Shown here one piece after another: positions 12,795 through 27,146 of a DNA stretch of 64,000 nucleotides. The DNA is from Acanthacorydalis orientalis (taxonomy: Eukaryota > Arthropoda > Insecta > Megaloptera > Corydalidae), in NCBI GenBank assembly GCA_034766995.1, contig CM068318.1, forward strand, positions 8,151,487 to 8,215,486, given 5' to 3'. Position numbers and translations under genes: made by a program. Numbering within the stretch: the stretch's first letter is position 1; each line of letters starts with the position of its first letter. The notes under the pieces are model-generated. The model did no database searches. It was not told the DNA's origin and worked only from the letters and a program-made list of their open reading frames with translations.

Positions 12795-12799
12795 CAAGT

Positions 12800-13180
12800 C
12801 ATTTCGGAGCCGATTAGTTGTGCGTACAAGAAAAAGATTCATCAAGTAAGCAGGACGGCGATGTAAGGGAGGAAAAGAAGCAGCACCTAAGGTACACATA
12901 TACACTCTACGCTCATTGCTTCGTTGAAAGTAATCCTGTCAATGTACGCCTTTCTATCCCTCGATATGAGACGGGCTGGCAACGTTTGCACGATGAAAAG
13001 AAAATCTCGTTACGTGCGATGAGTGGCAGGTATGTGTTGCGTTAGTAGTAGAAACGTTGTAAGCGGAGAAGCGTCTACCTCTAGATAAATGATATAGGGA
13101 TGCGACAAACTGAAAACGTTGACAATGAATTGGACATGCCGACGTATCATATCATATCACGTAAAACGCTTTGCTCGCCG
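12800..13180. other. GC-richer island
   Basis: Unique sequence with CATTTCGGAGCCGATTAG, GAGACGGGCTGGCAACG and GGCAGGTATGTG. A 75-codon open frame (12818-13045) starts here but has no recognisable family. Left as non-coding. Confidence 0.3.
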
Positions 13181-13628
13181 ATAGATAAGAAATGTCATTT
13201 TACATGGGTAGTGAAACAGATATTAAACTCTATTATGTAATATATATATATATATATATATATCACTGAACATGTATAACCAACGATAGTTTTAAACAAG
13301 AATACAACAAATGTATAAAATTAATGTTTAAGCATAGCACAGAAAATATTAATTTATATTAAAACAATAAATATATTTAAAATGCATCGACAGTTTCTCC
13401 AATTATTTTTTTTTAACTAGAAACATTCTTCTAACTAAAATATAAACGAGAGCACTGAACTCAACATAATCAAAGTTGGTTGTTGGAAAATTGAATATTT
13501 CCTAATTACAACCATTATTTTTTATTATTTCAGTAACAATTTAATTCTGCCTAGTTATTAACTTGTCTACATAAAACTCAGTGATATATTGTAATTCATG
13601 TTAAATAATAAAATTCGATCAAGAAATC

Positions 13629-13955
13629 AATTCTTATTCACAAATTAATTATTCTCTCATCACATCATGAACAAAACAAGATTTTTCAGTAGCCTGACGC
13701 TCTGTGGATGTATGTTACAATACCATAATCTTCAGTACACTAAGATACAAAGAGTATTTTCTACACAACATTCTTAGTGTATAGAAAAATCTATTTTTCT
13801 GTGCCTAAGCGCTTAGAATAACGGCACCGTCATCGAAATGCGTATAGACAATAATCAAAATTAATCACTAATAATTTATTGAACATTCTCGATTAGAAAA
13901 AAGTATATTGTTTGTGACATGAGAAAATAATTCCATTATAAAAGTGAATTTAGCC
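13629..13955. mobile_element. Palindromic MITE copy, near full length
   Basis: From CTTATTCACAAATTAATTAT to AAAAGTGAATTTAGCCA. The right half is well kept (CACCGTCATCGAAATGCG, TTTATTGAACATTCTCGATT). The left half is partly rearranged. Confidence 0.85.
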
Positions 13956-15105
13956 ATATTGCGAGAACTACTGAGAATAAATTCATACTTGGAAAAAATG
14001 TATGTAGATAAAAAAAAATTATCTATAAATTATACTCAATAGAAGTACACGATAGAGTCGCAATGTAGTGAATTAATTAATGCACAGACCATTCACTGTA
14101 GCGAGGTTGTGCACTTTTACGAAGTACATTTACTTACTAAAAGCATGTGATCGTTTTTAAAAATTTATTGAAATAATTTAAAGTTTACAAAAGATAATTT
14201 AAATGGAATAACTTCGCTGTTCACTTAGATTTTTCTAGAAATAAAGTTATTTTCGGTTGTTGTGTTCTTATATTTATCCATAGTTGTACTAATATATGTG
14301 ATATAAGTTATTCAATGTAAAATTATGTGAGTTCATTCTACAGAATAGTCCACTGCATGCAGGGTTCAGTATATCGCGACTCAACAGTAATGCTTTTCTT
14401 TTTAGTTTCAAACAATTTGTAATATTATTTTATCTGATGAATCTATAAAATATTTTTGATACTTTGTTTTTGGAGTACAAAAAAAATACCGAGGAAATCG
14501 ATTTACAAGTGTTTAAAAGAAGTTTTAAAATGTTTATTATATATTTTAAAACTCAATGTAAGACAAATTATCTATTACGACTAAATATCAATTTTAAATG
14601 ATCACTGATTGAAATTTTCTAAAACATGATGTTTGTTTCCATAAAAAACGAAATTTCTTAACAGGTACAATAACAACTGCTCTCCTCTCTGTCTCTTTTT
14701 CTCTATATATGTATAAAGAGAGATAAATATACACAGAGAGAAATATTAAATAGATTATATTATTATAAAACCATTAAAAATAATTATTAGTGCATTAAAA
14801 GCTTTTACTGCACTGTTCATTAACAGTAAATTATATTTAAAATTAAAAAATATTAAAAAAACAGTTCAATTATCATTTTAGCAAATTAATACATTCATTG
14901 ATAATTGAAACACATTTCATTATTAAAAAAATTCGCTAGTTATTTCATTTAAATAAATAATAAAAATTATTTAAAACCATTCTAAACAAACCACATATTG
15001 TACGTTTATCAAAACATAACCTTACAAACATATGGATTGAATCTTTAATTTCTTATTATATTTTCACTTAGTTTGATAGATAAATGAATGTGTAATATTT
15101 ATTTT

Positions 15106-15142
<37 letters not shown>

Positions 15143-15658
15143 TTTAAATTATATATACATTCAATACATTTTCCCTACAGTACATTTCTTTAAATTTAAA
15201 CAAAGTACGTTAATCTATTATTTATATTTCCAATTTCAAAAAACAATTTTTCATGCCGACAGTGATGTTCATTCCAGTTTACAATAGTCGAAAGAATGCA
15301 AAGTGATAAACATAAAACGGGCGAGTATCAACTTCTATATATGTACTATTTCGATAGATTGTATGTTTTATCGGACATTAATCATTTAAATAAACCGTAA
15401 CACGTATCTACTGTTTACTACATTCTTATAAAATGGATGCTGTTCCAATAGTTTCTCTCTATACGACAGAACCGTGTGTGTGTGTGTGTCTGTAATCATA
15501 TGCTCTCTTGCAGCAAGCGACACTACAACCGTTCGAAAGTTACCAACTCGCATCATTTACCTGCCAAGGATGTATGTATAAGATATATACATGAGGGAAA
15601 ACAAAATTGACTAAATTTCTCGTTTATACATCCTAACATAATCTTCACAAATATTATT

Positions 15659-15701
<43 letters not shown>

Positions 15702-15933
15702 TATTAAATTGGAAAATATTAAAACTGATAAGGTTCACTTAACCAGTATTTACAAATTAATAAATATAAACTTACTATAAACACATATAAATTTTCTTAT
15801 TTTGTTTGAAGATCAGAGTAAAATTTTCTAAATAGAATTTAAATTCATTATTTAGAATAGTTAGCATGAAAAAATATTTTATATAATTCCTGTTTTATTG
15901 ACACAGACTGTTTATGATATACGTATAATATTG

Positions 15934-15973
<40 letters not shown>

Positions 15974-15977
15974 ATAT

Positions 15978-16130
15978 AGGAAGATAGATAGTTTAGTAGA
16001 TAGGTTGATAGATAAATATATTGGTAGATTGATAGGTAGATAGATAAGTAGATAGCTATGTAGATATATATATATATATTATTATAGTTAGATATGTTGA
16101 TAGATAGTTAAATAGGTAGATAGATACAAA
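15978..16130. repeat. Degenerate GATA/TAGA tetranucleotide tract
   Basis: Many variant units (GATAGATAG, TAGATAGGTTGATAGATA), broken by a short AT run at 16062-16080. An old, diverged microsatellite. Confidence 0.85.
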
Positions 16131-16448
16131 GTCTTGTCAGAAGTTTTTCTATCATATAATATAATTTGTCTACCTAATAATTTGAATACATATTAATAGA
16201 TGAACTCTACTATAGTGAAACATATACAAACATCTTATTTCTATATTGTTTGTCTCCATTCAGATTAAATAATATTAAAACAATACATACATACATATAT
16301 ATATATATTATAAGTGATTACTAATGCTGGCCATGTCGTTAAGAAATATTATTGTAATTTATATCTGTATACATGCAAGAACTTCAAAGTACATGAGTTG
16401 AAATCTAGTTTTAAACGAAATAAGTTTTGCTATTAATTTATAAACGAA

Positions 16449-16451
16449 TGT

Positions 16452-16534
<83 letters not shown>
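16449..16534. repeat. AT array with TATGTA interruptions
   Basis: Three (AT)n blocks separated by GTATAT steps. They generate a long artefactual Ile-Tyr frame. Confidence 0.95.
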
Positions 16535-16680
16535 AACATATATACAAACTATTCATCAGACTGATTGTGATTTCAAAGCAATGGATATAATCGAAACTTA
16601 GTAACACAATAGACATATAATATTTCATGGAACAAGTGGTCTGTACTTTATTAGTGTATTTATTACATGAGTAACTCATG

Positions 16681-16713
<33 letters not shown>

Positions 16714-17400
16714 GTAGAGTTTATAATACAAATATGTGATTAATAATAAATGTAATCACAATGTAACAACAATATTAAGATTTTTCTAATAGAACTTCTT
16801 CAACACTAATTGTACAAAATTATTATTGTATGTTTCTGTATATATAATCCTGTAGATACGTTATGCCGACTGTTTTCATACTTTTGAGTGTCTGTTCTTT
16901 CCTATATAAAATATCAAATAAATATTCCCTTAAATAATCACAAATAAAATTTTCATTTAAATGTCTCTTCGAAATACTCAATGTATTGATAAAACAATAT
17001 ACATAGTTTAAGCGTGAATGTAGGTAATAATTTGTAAAAACTAAACATTAGCAGTTTCGTGTTAAAAACTAATATACATCCATACCATGATCTTCGCTAA
17101 TAAATTACTGGTATGCACATATTCATGTCACAATCTCAGGAAGTTTATTATGGACATGCACATACTCTTGACAAAGAGAGCATTATGGTAATAATAGCTG
17201 ATATACAGTCTATGTCCAATCTATCCATCCTGAGTCGGATAACCTTCAAAAACTAATTCCATCTATCGAACGATGCTATCGTATTTGACTTAAGATTTTT
17301 GTTACATCTTGAAGATTTTAAAACGTTAATGGACTGGATTTGATTAAATCACCTATCGATAATAAGGCACAATACATTTCTGACACTGTGTCTAATTCAT

Positions 17401-17625
17401 TTACATAAATAATTTTTTTTTTCATTCTACAACCCCTAAAAAATCTCTCACCAAAGTAAATTGATTATTTTGCAGATTTGCACTTTGAAAATAATATCAT
17501 TTCCAACAAAATGTACATAATCAACGATCAAAACTGATTAATAGTAATTTATTAAACATGCTTGAACAGAATAAAAGTTTTATAGTTTGTGGGATGAAAC
17601 ACTAAGAAATTTATGAAATATTATA
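17401..17625. mobile_element. Palindromic MITE copy, diverged
   Basis: It keeps ATAATCAACGATCAAAACTG, TAATTTATTAAACATGCTTG and a GTTTGTGGGATGAAA block in the expected order. The left arm is poorly preserved. Confidence 0.5.
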
Positions 17626-17803
17626 AGGTAGTTAATCATTTTTGCATTTCAATACTCCAACTCATTTAATCTGAATTTATTGTGGTTCTTAATGTTTTTG
17701 TTCCTTCAATTAGACTTAAAAATGAAAGAATAACACATTGAAAAATACCTAAAGGTTTTCTAAAATGTTTTGAAAAGTGTTTTGCTAAAGATAGAGTATA
17801 TAA

Positions 17804-17809
<6 letters not shown>

Positions 17810-17864
<55 letters not shown>
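17810..17864. repeat. (TA)n array
   Basis: Pure alternating TA shortly after a diverged palindromic MITE. Confidence 0.95.
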
Positions 17865-17867
<3 letters not shown>

Positions 17868-17999
17868 ATTAAAAGGAACCTTAAAATGAATAAAAATTAT
17901 CATATTAACAATAAATGTTATAAACGTAATATTTATTCAAAACCATGTGCAGATACATCTAGTCCCGAGAGACCGCTTATGCAGAACTTTATTTTTAAT

Positions 18000-18340
18000 C
18001 AAATATAACGTGTCGTGAGCATCGCCGGTTAATTATCTTTTCCTATTTTCATTAAATGCAATGGTCGCTAGCGTGTATATGGAACTGTAAACAGGGGATT
18101 ATGTACTTTTTTCGTTGAATGTGAAACGTAAGTCAGACGGTAATAATCATAAAGAAACAGTTGTGTCTGAATGGTACGTTGACGACAATGGCATCTGGCT
18201 CGAACTAAATGTCCTTGTTACTACTATGAACTGTGTATGTGAAGTTTATTTTCGAGACGCTATTCGACATTAACCCTCCGTGGACACCTGAGCCTCAAAC
18301 GTGCAGGTTTAACTATTTTTATACTGATTTCGGATTCGCC
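18000..18340. other. GC-richer island
   Basis: Unique sequence with CGTGTCGTGAGCATCGCCGG, ACGTTGACGACAATGGC and CCGTGGACACCTGAGCC. It ends at the array at 18360. No exon signature. Confidence 0.35.
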
Positions 18341-18358
18341 GTTTATGATCATATACAG

Positions 18359-18359
<1 letters not shown>

Positions 18360-18419
<60 letters not shown>

Positions 18420-18431
18420 GGGGGGGGAGGA
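18360..18431. repeat. (AT)n array ending in a 10-G run
   Basis: Alternating AT to 18417, directly followed by ten G and then AGGAGG, the only long G run in the window. Confidence 0.95.
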
Positions 18432-18879
18432 GTACGTGGGTATGTGTATAAGAATTCAAACATTCAGTTTCATTTTCTGATTCCGCGATAAAGCCTGTTT
18501 AAATTGTTAATTAGATAAAACATGCTGAGAGAGCCCTTTTAAAAGTTTTGATTATGTCTTTTTCCTAATACAAAATCATCTTAATTTCAATTATTCTTTC
18601 TAGATGACAAAAGCATAAAAAGGACATTTTTCAAGCAGTTAATGTTCTTAAATTAGCCTTAATAAGCTTTTTTATGTAGGTTAAAGCATACCTAGGCTAT
18701 AAAAGTATTTAAAATGTTTTCTAGAGTAAGTGGCTTACATATATGGTAAACTTGCAGTGTGTTGAGAATTAACATCCAAATTAAGAGATCGTTATATTTA
18801 TTTAGAAAAAAATGTACTTGTTTTTATTTTTTAAAGAGATCTTGTTCTGAAATATTTTGTACATTCAACTACTTAAAAA

Positions 18880-18882
<3 letters not shown>

Positions 18883-18941
<59 letters not shown>
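18883..18941. repeat. (TA)n array
   Basis: Pure alternating TA. A second array lies at 19120-19168. Confidence 0.95.
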
Positions 18942-18945
<4 letters not shown>

Positions 18946-19114
18946 TAGGAATACTGAAATAGAAAACCAGTTCATTACTGTCTTATGTGTTTGTTAATCG
19001 TCAAATGATTTAATATTAGCGCACATTTTAAAACGCATTCATATTAAATTTTATTAAAAAAATTTTTTTTATCATGATCGAATACAATCGACACTAAATA
19101 CAAAAATTCATTGC

Positions 19115-19171
<57 letters not shown>

Positions 19172-19259
19172 TTGTAAGTTACTTAAAAATATTTATTAAC
19201 AATAAATTATTGTTAAATATACTTATGTATAAGATTTAATTCCAGCTTGACTAACTACT

Positions 19260-19720
19260 TAGTCAGCTTTCTTTAAAGTAACAATCTTTCCAGCGGTTCA
19301 AAACAAAGTGGACACTGAAATCGACTGTGACGTGGAAGTTACGTTGATTTTTGCCTTGCATTAAACTTTTATGAGAATGCACCAACTTCGCCGTACACAT
19401 CACAGAACATTACTGTACAAAATAACTAACGGAAAAAGAAATCAATTCACTGTAGTCGCGATACAAAGGGTTTTAAAACAAGAAAGTCCGAACGTTCGAG
19501 CTACCATAAAGTGAATAAAACGTACGAACAGAGAAATGGCATTAAATGTTGCTCGAACGTCGACCGCATAAGACACTTATTTTGAAAAAATGTTATTTTG
19601 TATGCTTCGAGCTTTGTAATAGGAACTTATTTCGATCTTAAAGGAACATCGTACAGAGAAATTAAGTTGTACGAACTATATTTAGTTTTTACACCGTAAA
19701 ATGTGTGCTTGTATATGTGT
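19260..19720. other. GC-richer island
   Basis: Unique sequence with CGACTGTGACGTGGAAG, AAGTCCGAACGTTCGAGC and GTTGCTCGAACGTCGACC. No coding frame. Confidence 0.35.
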
Positions 19721-20100
19721 TTTTATATCGTAGGATTTTGAATTTAATTTTTAAGTATTACAGAAATCCTGGTAAATATAAGAACGATTACAATTTCATT
19801 GAAATATCATTGAAATTCATTGAAATATTGCAGAGATTCTTGTACATATACTGTCTTATACTAAAATAATACTTAAATATAATTATTATGAACTCTAAAT
19901 AGTCATTATTATTGAAAACGCTTTTAAAAATAAAAAGTTATGTTAATTGTACGAAAGAGTACTGAAAGAGATAATTTTCTTCAATAAGTAAATTTATAGA
20001 AATAATTTTAAGAGTATCTTTGAAAAAAAATTGTTAAAGTTCGAAAAATGATACTATATATTTTTATTTTAAATATAATTTCGAAATTATTTCTAGTTAA

Positions 20101-20412
20101 TTTTTGCTTTTCCTTAAACAAATGTTTCACTTACCTCGCGAACCACAATAATTTTTCTGATCAAAAATTTTCAATAATTGATTATTCATCATATTTCATA
20201 GTTGATTATGTGCATTGTAATAATAATGCTATTAACTTTAAATGTTAAGTTCGAATGAAGTGTACAATAATTATGCTTTTTTATACTTTATCACTCTGAG
20301 AATGATAAAATATCACTATCTAAATGTTCATAAACATCAATCGAAATGATAAATAAGCAATTATTGAATATTTTTGGTTTGTAAACCGAGTAAAAAATTA
20401 ATTTTTTGAAAT
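20101..20412. mobile_element. Palindromic MITE copy
   Basis: The left arm has TTTTTCTGATCAAAAATTTT, CAATAATTGATTATTCATC and GATTATGTGCATTG. The right arm has CACTCTGAGAATGATA, AATTATTGAATATTTTTGG and TTTGTAAACCGAG. Confidence 0.75.
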
Positions 20413-21029
20413 ATTCCGAATTATTTCCATTATCATATTTTTCTTAAAACTCGCACACTACGAGTTTCGAGCACTGAAGCGCACATGTAGATTAAACATT
20501 CTGAACGTTCTCAGATCGAGGAATTTAGTGAAGTTATAAAGTAATTTTTCATTCTTCGAAATGTAAATTTTTGAAGTTAATTTTCATGTTCTACTCCCGG
20601 ATATTAATAATGTGTTATATGATCATTTTTTATGTGAAACATAATAATTAAATTCCAAAAATCGAATATTTCCATTGATTTAAAGTAGAATAATTAATTC
20701 TAGTATTCAATTATTGATACTGGAATATTAAAATAATCGGAGCAAAAAATTTAAAATCGATAATCTCTAATGCATAATATGCTGTATCTTCAATGAACAA
20801 TCGTTTTTCGTTGAGGAAAAGCATACATTTTCATAAGAATTAAATTACATAAATGAATAGATTGCGAGTCGATAAATTATTGTAAAAATGCGACTTTGAA
20901 CTTTTTCTATATTTCATATAATAAATATCAGGAAATAAAAAGTATTTCTACATTAAGATAAGCCGTGTTTCATGCAGAGTAATACACTATTGACCTGAAT
21001 CCGATAGTGACATCACACTGAAAATTAAA

Positions 21030-21600
21030 ACCAACCGAAGTTTATTTCCAATGAAAGTCAACTTAAATTACGATCGAGAATTTTTCCTTCAGATTACTGA
21101 TTTTCTTCTCGACCCTACTAAAACTCCACCACTGAGTCGAGTCGAATTTCAACACATTAAAAACGGAGCCGCGCCGCCGTCGAACAGAGACAGACACGTG
21201 CGTGCGTTCCGTCCGAAATGCACGGGAACGCGCGCGTCTCCTCGTCGCACGGACGTCGAAACGGACGAATAATAAAAGTGTTTCCAATACCGATCGTTTT
21301 CATTTCCGCATACTTCGAACGCGGCCGAGACGGAGGGCCTATTTTATTTGGTGTGACATTTAACCCCCATTATGCTACTCTTATGCCGTGATTTTTTATC
21401 ACATTCTTTCAGTCGTATTTCTCACGTTAGTGAATAGAAAGCACTGGTCACATAACAAAACAGGTTTTATATAACGACATTTTAAGTTTCTATACCAGCG
21501 CCGAACATAAGTTTCATATAAGCGCTCGCCCGTTTCCTTTAGTCACTCTAAATCTATTTTCAACGTTACAAAATAGTTAATTGTATCACTTCAAACGTCT
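21030..21600. other. CpG-dense island
   Basis: Contains GGAGCCGCGCCGCCGTCG, CACGGGAACGCGCGCGTC and GAACGCGGCCGAGACGG. Both strands are open here (73-74 codons), as expected from composition. A TTCCTTCAG acceptor-like site precedes it on the plus strand, but no matching donor was found. Confidence 0.4.
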
Positions 21601-21660
21601 GTTGAATTATGTAAGCTTTTTTCTCTCTTTGAAAAAGTTTAAATACGTTTATAGTAATTC

Positions 21661-21698
<38 letters not shown>

Positions 21699-22170
21699 TT
21701 CTAGTTATCGAATATATTATTTTTAATTAATATATGGATCTATATTTAGTATTCATATGACAGAATTATATATTCTGAGAATTGGTACCTGAGAGGGTCA
21801 ACATCGGCACTCTTTAATGTTAAATAACAGACAGTCATGCTTGTTTATTATGAATAAAAAAAAATAATAGTAATTGTAATATTAATAATAATAGTAAATT
21901 AATAATTAATAGTAATAATTAATTAATTATAAAACCGAAGTAGATGTAACCAAAATACAGACCGAAAAATGCACTTTTAAATGATATTAACATGAACACG
22001 ATGAAATAACACTTTCATTGAAAAAAATTAGGTTAGAATTCAGAAAACAAAAACCGCAACTGTTTTCCTACCATACTAATACAGTCAATTAGATCCAAGT
22101 TTGTGGTTCGTGACTGAACATAAAATTAATTTAGAAAATTCATTCAATCACAGTACTGAAATCTATAAAC

Positions 22171-22209
<39 letters not shown>

Positions 22210-22473
22210 CCTCTATTAGGCTTCTATTAGAGCTTAAAGAGAATATTTTAATTTTTTTTAAAAAAAAAACAATTTTATTTCGAATTCAAATCTTTTTTTA
22301 GAAAAAGAACTTAATACTAACATTTTCAGTTTGCTAAAACAATTCCGTTTGATAAAACACATATCTCTTATATTTATATAACTAAATAGATCAGAATTAA
22401 AATTCGTATGACATTTTTTATTCAAAATAGTGTCCTTAATCAACTATTAATTTCTTTATAAATCACAATATAT

Positions 22474-22499
22474 ACATATGTGTATATATATATATATAT

Positions 22500-22531
<32 letters not shown>
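22474..22531. repeat. Compound (TA)n(GT)n array
   Basis: AT units with one ATTA break, then nine GT units. Confidence 0.95.
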
Positions 22532-22559
22532 AACCCAATCTGAATCGTGAATAATAAAA

Positions 22560-23115
22560 ATGTAAGTTTGAAAAGCGATCCTTTGAAAGAACTAAATAAA
22601 TATTTCAATTACAATTATTTTTGCTTGCTGAACTACATTGCAGCATTATCAAACAAACAGAGACCTGAACTGCAGTGAGGTTAAGTTGTTGAAATATTTA
22701 CAAAATAAATATTGATATGTATCTAGTGAAGAGATCAAATTTAAATTTTGTAGTAGATGTAACTGAATGACTAGTATGTTAAACTCTTTACCACAAGGCA
22801 ATACGACAACATCGAACAACACTTTTATTAACAAAAAGATTATTTGAAAGTTTAATGTTCCAAACATACTAGTGGTACATACACATTTCAAAACAATATT
22901 TGTTATTCAAATTTAAATTTGTAATATTGCTTTTAATGTTTAAAAGAATACATAATGAAATAAATTTATAGAAATTATTTTTTTAAAAAAAGAAAAAATT
23001 ATTTATTAACTTGTATCATTTTTCATAAAATTATTATAAATAATACTCATATCATGATTCTGCAAATATATTTTTGAAAATAAATTTAAATATCAAACAA
23101 AATTAAATATAAAAG

Positions 23116-23146
<31 letters not shown>

Positions 23147-24000
23147 ATATATATACTCTAATAAAACTCAAATAATTAAGCTGTGAAAATTATTTTGAAA
23201 AAGTTATAGGGATGTTGATTAAAATACATAAAACTAAAGAAATAAATTAATTTTTGTTTTCAATTTTTTCATTATTATTACATCATGATATAATATTCAT
23301 TTATTTTCTTTAATTCTATGTATTTTTTGTGGAAAAAACTTCCCAAAACCACTTTTCATAGAATATGTTAATACACGAAACTTATATATAGATATGAATT
23401 TGAAAAAATAGAGATTTTGTTATGTACGTTTCATAAAAAAAAGTTCATAATAATTTAATCATCTATTAATTTTAGTATAGAGAAAAAAACTAAAGTAATT
23501 AGCAGATGTTATTCGAATCAAGAGATCAAAGATAGAATTGCAGCCGATCTTAGAAATTTTAAGAATTACTAAACTGTAATTAATTATGCATTCAAACGGT
23601 TTGTTTATTTTTTAAACTTGAATCGTTAAATATTAAAAACAGATTAACAGATCAAATTTGTACAAGCACTTAAAATGGTACATAATTTAAATATCCATCA
23701 ATTAAATCTTCAATATTTCTAACATTTTTTTCTAAATATAAAATTTCAATTAAATCAACAGCCTGAAAACGCCGACCGAGTGTTTAAGAACATTACTTTT
23801 GAGATAGTAAAATCTATATTTTACTTCTACTATGCAACAGTACTATATTAGACAGGTAAGGATATAAAATAAAAGCACTGTGTTGATGTTGAGATAATTT
23901 ATAAAGAGTTTTTTTTAATTACATTCTTTTTTGCATACTTTTGAACACTATTTGAAATATAACAGTTTTGTTCGGAAATCGTTTAGTTTCTCATAATTAC
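22560..24000. other. AT-rich DNA, nothing recognised
   Basis: Only an (AT)n block at about 23116-23155 and plain AT-rich sequence. Confidence 0.5.
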
Positions 24001-24740
24001 AGAAGTCGATGAATCGAATTGAATATGAAATAAAATCGAAGGAGGTTTTTGAGAAAACGTCACGGAACAGAATCCGCTTCACCTCACCTACGAACGTGTT
24101 ACAAAAGCTGCACGAGCCCCCGCCGCTTTGCAACTATCCGAAAGCATACCATTTTTTGCTCATTTATCCATCTGCCATGTAAAATGGCCGCACGTTTTTC
24201 TCATACGTCACAAAGTATTATGACGACATCCGCCGCCAACTTATACAAATAAAATAAGAGAAAAGTTTTGCCGAGAAAGATTCTTTGTAGATTGTGATGT
24301 CACACGTCGTTTTTTATGGTCAGTGCGTGCATGTTCTCTCGTATTCCGGAGTCAGTTTTTACAAGGTATCGCGCCGCGTCCGCCTTTCCGCGACGCTAAA
24401 ATGAAAAATGAATGTCCTCGATAGATAAGTTTTTCTCTGGAGAGGTCGCTCGGCACGAATACAATATTTCAGTTTCGCCCCGCGACACAAATGAACAGTC
24501 CGAAGCATCACTTTTATTACTTTCTCAATGTTTCGGTCGCCCGTTGAATATATTATATGGCATCTTAAAACTGAAGCACCGCAACGACGAAGCCGTGTGT
24601 GTCTTTTAATATAAACAAAAGTTTTTGTTTAAATAGAATCGAGTGTTTCGACGAAGAAACGTCGTTCCGTTTTTATTGGCGACGAGTTTCAAACTCACCG
24701 ATATCTCTGTTGTATACGTGTAATTCAAACTATCAATTAT
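24000..24740. other. Large GC-richer island, strong regulatory candidate
   Basis: About 700 bp of unique sequence. Blocks include CATCTGCCATGTAAAATGGC, ATACGTCACAAAGTATTATG, a TTTTATGGTCAG homeodomain-type core and ATCGCGCCGCGTCCGCC. The two short open frames (67 and 65 codons) show no known family. Confidence 0.4.
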
Positions 24741-25024
24741 TTAGATCACAGTATTTGCAAACTCTTTCATGAGGACTTGTTTAGAACTCCTGAAACATCT
24801 ATCTACCTTAATATAAAAACATTTATTTATTTTCTGAATAATTCAGAGAGTAGATGAAACATTCATCAATAATGTAGAAGGACATAATTGTTAAGGTAAA
24901 ATATTTTTTCATATATTTTATTGAAATAAAAATAAGCATTCAGTACCTTAAAAATATTTTCAAAACCTTTCATCTTCATTTATTTATAGACAAAACTGAT
25001 ATTTTTTATTCAACCATATATTAT

Positions 25025-25374
25025 TTAACTCAAAGAAATTTCACAAATGAATTCTTTTTCACCCCACAAAGTACATTGTTTTTCTAAAAAAAATACTAAA
25101 TAAATCATCTCTGATTGTTGCTTATGGTCATTTCGATGATGATGTAATTATTTTCAGAACGTCAAGTTACATGTAAGTTTTTCTATACCTCGGAGTCGTT
25201 GCTTTCAGGTTTTTCTGTATATTTAATTTCGAGAAATGATGATATCACCATCGAAATGCATATAAATGGTAATCAAATCTGATAAATAATGATTTATTTA
25301 TATTTCGGACAGAAAAAAATTATGGATTGTTAGAACGAAAAATAATTCATTTGTAAAGGTAAATTTAATCACTT
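25025..25374. mobile_element. Palindromic MITE copy, near full length
   Basis: The central region is well preserved: GATTGTTGCTTATGGTCATT, TCGATGATGATG, TTTCAGAACGTCAAG, then TATCACCATCGAAATGCATA. The outer arms run from TTTCACAAATGAATTC to AATTCATTTGTAAAGG. Confidence 0.85.
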
Positions 25375-25779
25375 AATCTATTATATTTTGATCTAGGGTC
25401 TTATTTACAGATTTTTAATTTTTTTAATATATTAGTTTTTAAAAAAATAACTACAACTTAACAATTAGTCAAATTATAAAATTCCATTTTTTGACAGATT
25501 TTAAATATCATTTTTTTCAAATTTCAGTAAAATTAAAATTAATCAAAAAAAAAATAGTTTGGTTCAATATTCCAGTTTGAATAAAATTAATATTATTAAG
25601 AATTCACATCGTATCTCTTTCAGTTCCGAGATCTTCGTTTCGATAGTCACAAACTTCATATTATTTATCATTTTTGAAATATTGGTATAAAAATAATAAA
25701 AAAAACAATTTCATAAAATGAATTCTCAATGTACTAGAAAGCAAAGAGATCTTAATTCAAATCGTAAATCATACAAATA

Positions 25780-25872
25780 AACAACAATCATAATGATCAA
25801 TGACCAATTATTGAACAGTTTGATCAGAAAAACAAATGTGTGGTTTATAGAAAGTAAAAATTCATGTGTGAG
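25780..25872. mobile_element. Palindromic MITE copy, right-arm fragment
   Basis: AATTATTGAACAGTTTGATC, then AGAAAAACAAATGTGTGG. Only the outer right arm is clear. It lies 400 bp from the copy at 25025. Confidence 0.6.
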
Positions 25873-26060
25873 TATATTAATATAATAAACATATTTACGA
25901 ATGAATTTTCTATTAAATTAATACCTTCTTAGATGATTAATACATTTCGATAAAAAATATGTGTTTTTAAATAAATACTAAATCAATTGCTATTAGGTTT
26001 AAACAATTTCATTACACTTGAAGCATTTTTATTAGAGATGAATACATATAAATAATTAAG

Positions 26061-26163
<103 letters not shown>

Positions 26164-26259
26164 ATGTGTATGATTTGTGTATGTGTAGATACACAGACGT
26201 GCCGTGACTAATAAAAATACAATAAAATTATTTACACGAGCGTACATCAATAATATAAC

Positions 26260-26560
26260 TTTATTGTTATTGAAAAACGATTTCTGAACGTTGTAACATT
26301 CGATTTCTATTGTCTTTTTTTACAAAATAATATACGTTATCAGAACATTTCGTGCACCAAATAGTTCCACGTACAACGTTATATATCCAGAGTAGTACAT
26401 ATTATTTTTATTGTGCGAAGCGATGCTTTAAGCACGAAATTTAATGCCGTTTTAAAGTATAAAATATTCGTAAGCGTTAATAAGGTAGCCGTACGCAAAA
26501 TTATAATTTAAATTTATTATCTTTGCACATTATGTATATATATAAGAAGTAGTTGAAATA
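26260..26560. other. Moderate CpG island
   Basis: Unique sequence with ACGATTTCTGAACGTTG, GTTCCACGTACAACG and GTGCGAAGCGATGC. No coding sign. Confidence 0.25.
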
Positions 26561-26913
26561 TTTTTATACATGGGGTCTTGTAACCCTTGAATAGTTTAAG
26601 ATATTACGAGATGAAATTTAAAAAAAAAAATTTTAAAATATAATCTTTAAATGGAGTATTTACTTTTAGACATAATCGTTACTCTTCACAATAAATTCCT
26701 ATCAACATTTAACAAATTTCTCCATTTAATCAATAACAGATTTTATTATGTTTGTTATTATAGCCAATCCTCACAGATTATTAACACAGTTAAAAATATA
26801 TAATGAACAACACCTCAAACATTAGAAATACCGGTAAACCATTGTCTGCACATTTAATAGTTGTGCTTTTTTCAAACACGGTAACAATTGTATTACAGTG
26901 AGATTTGTAATTT

Positions 26914-27146
<233 letters not shown>

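Larger units (their letters stand above)
13956..17400. other. AT-rich DNA with microsatellites, no gene seen
   Basis: Holds (AT)n arrays at about 15110-15138, 15664-15698, 15938-15970, 16449-16534 and 16680-16710, a degenerate GATA tract, and otherwise plain AT-rich sequence. A modest CpG patch lies at 15240-15560. Confidence 0.6.

Noticed and set aside
16359..16679. 106-codon minus-strand open frame
   Set aside because: Most of it is Ile-Tyr sequence from the AT array. The ends show no family.
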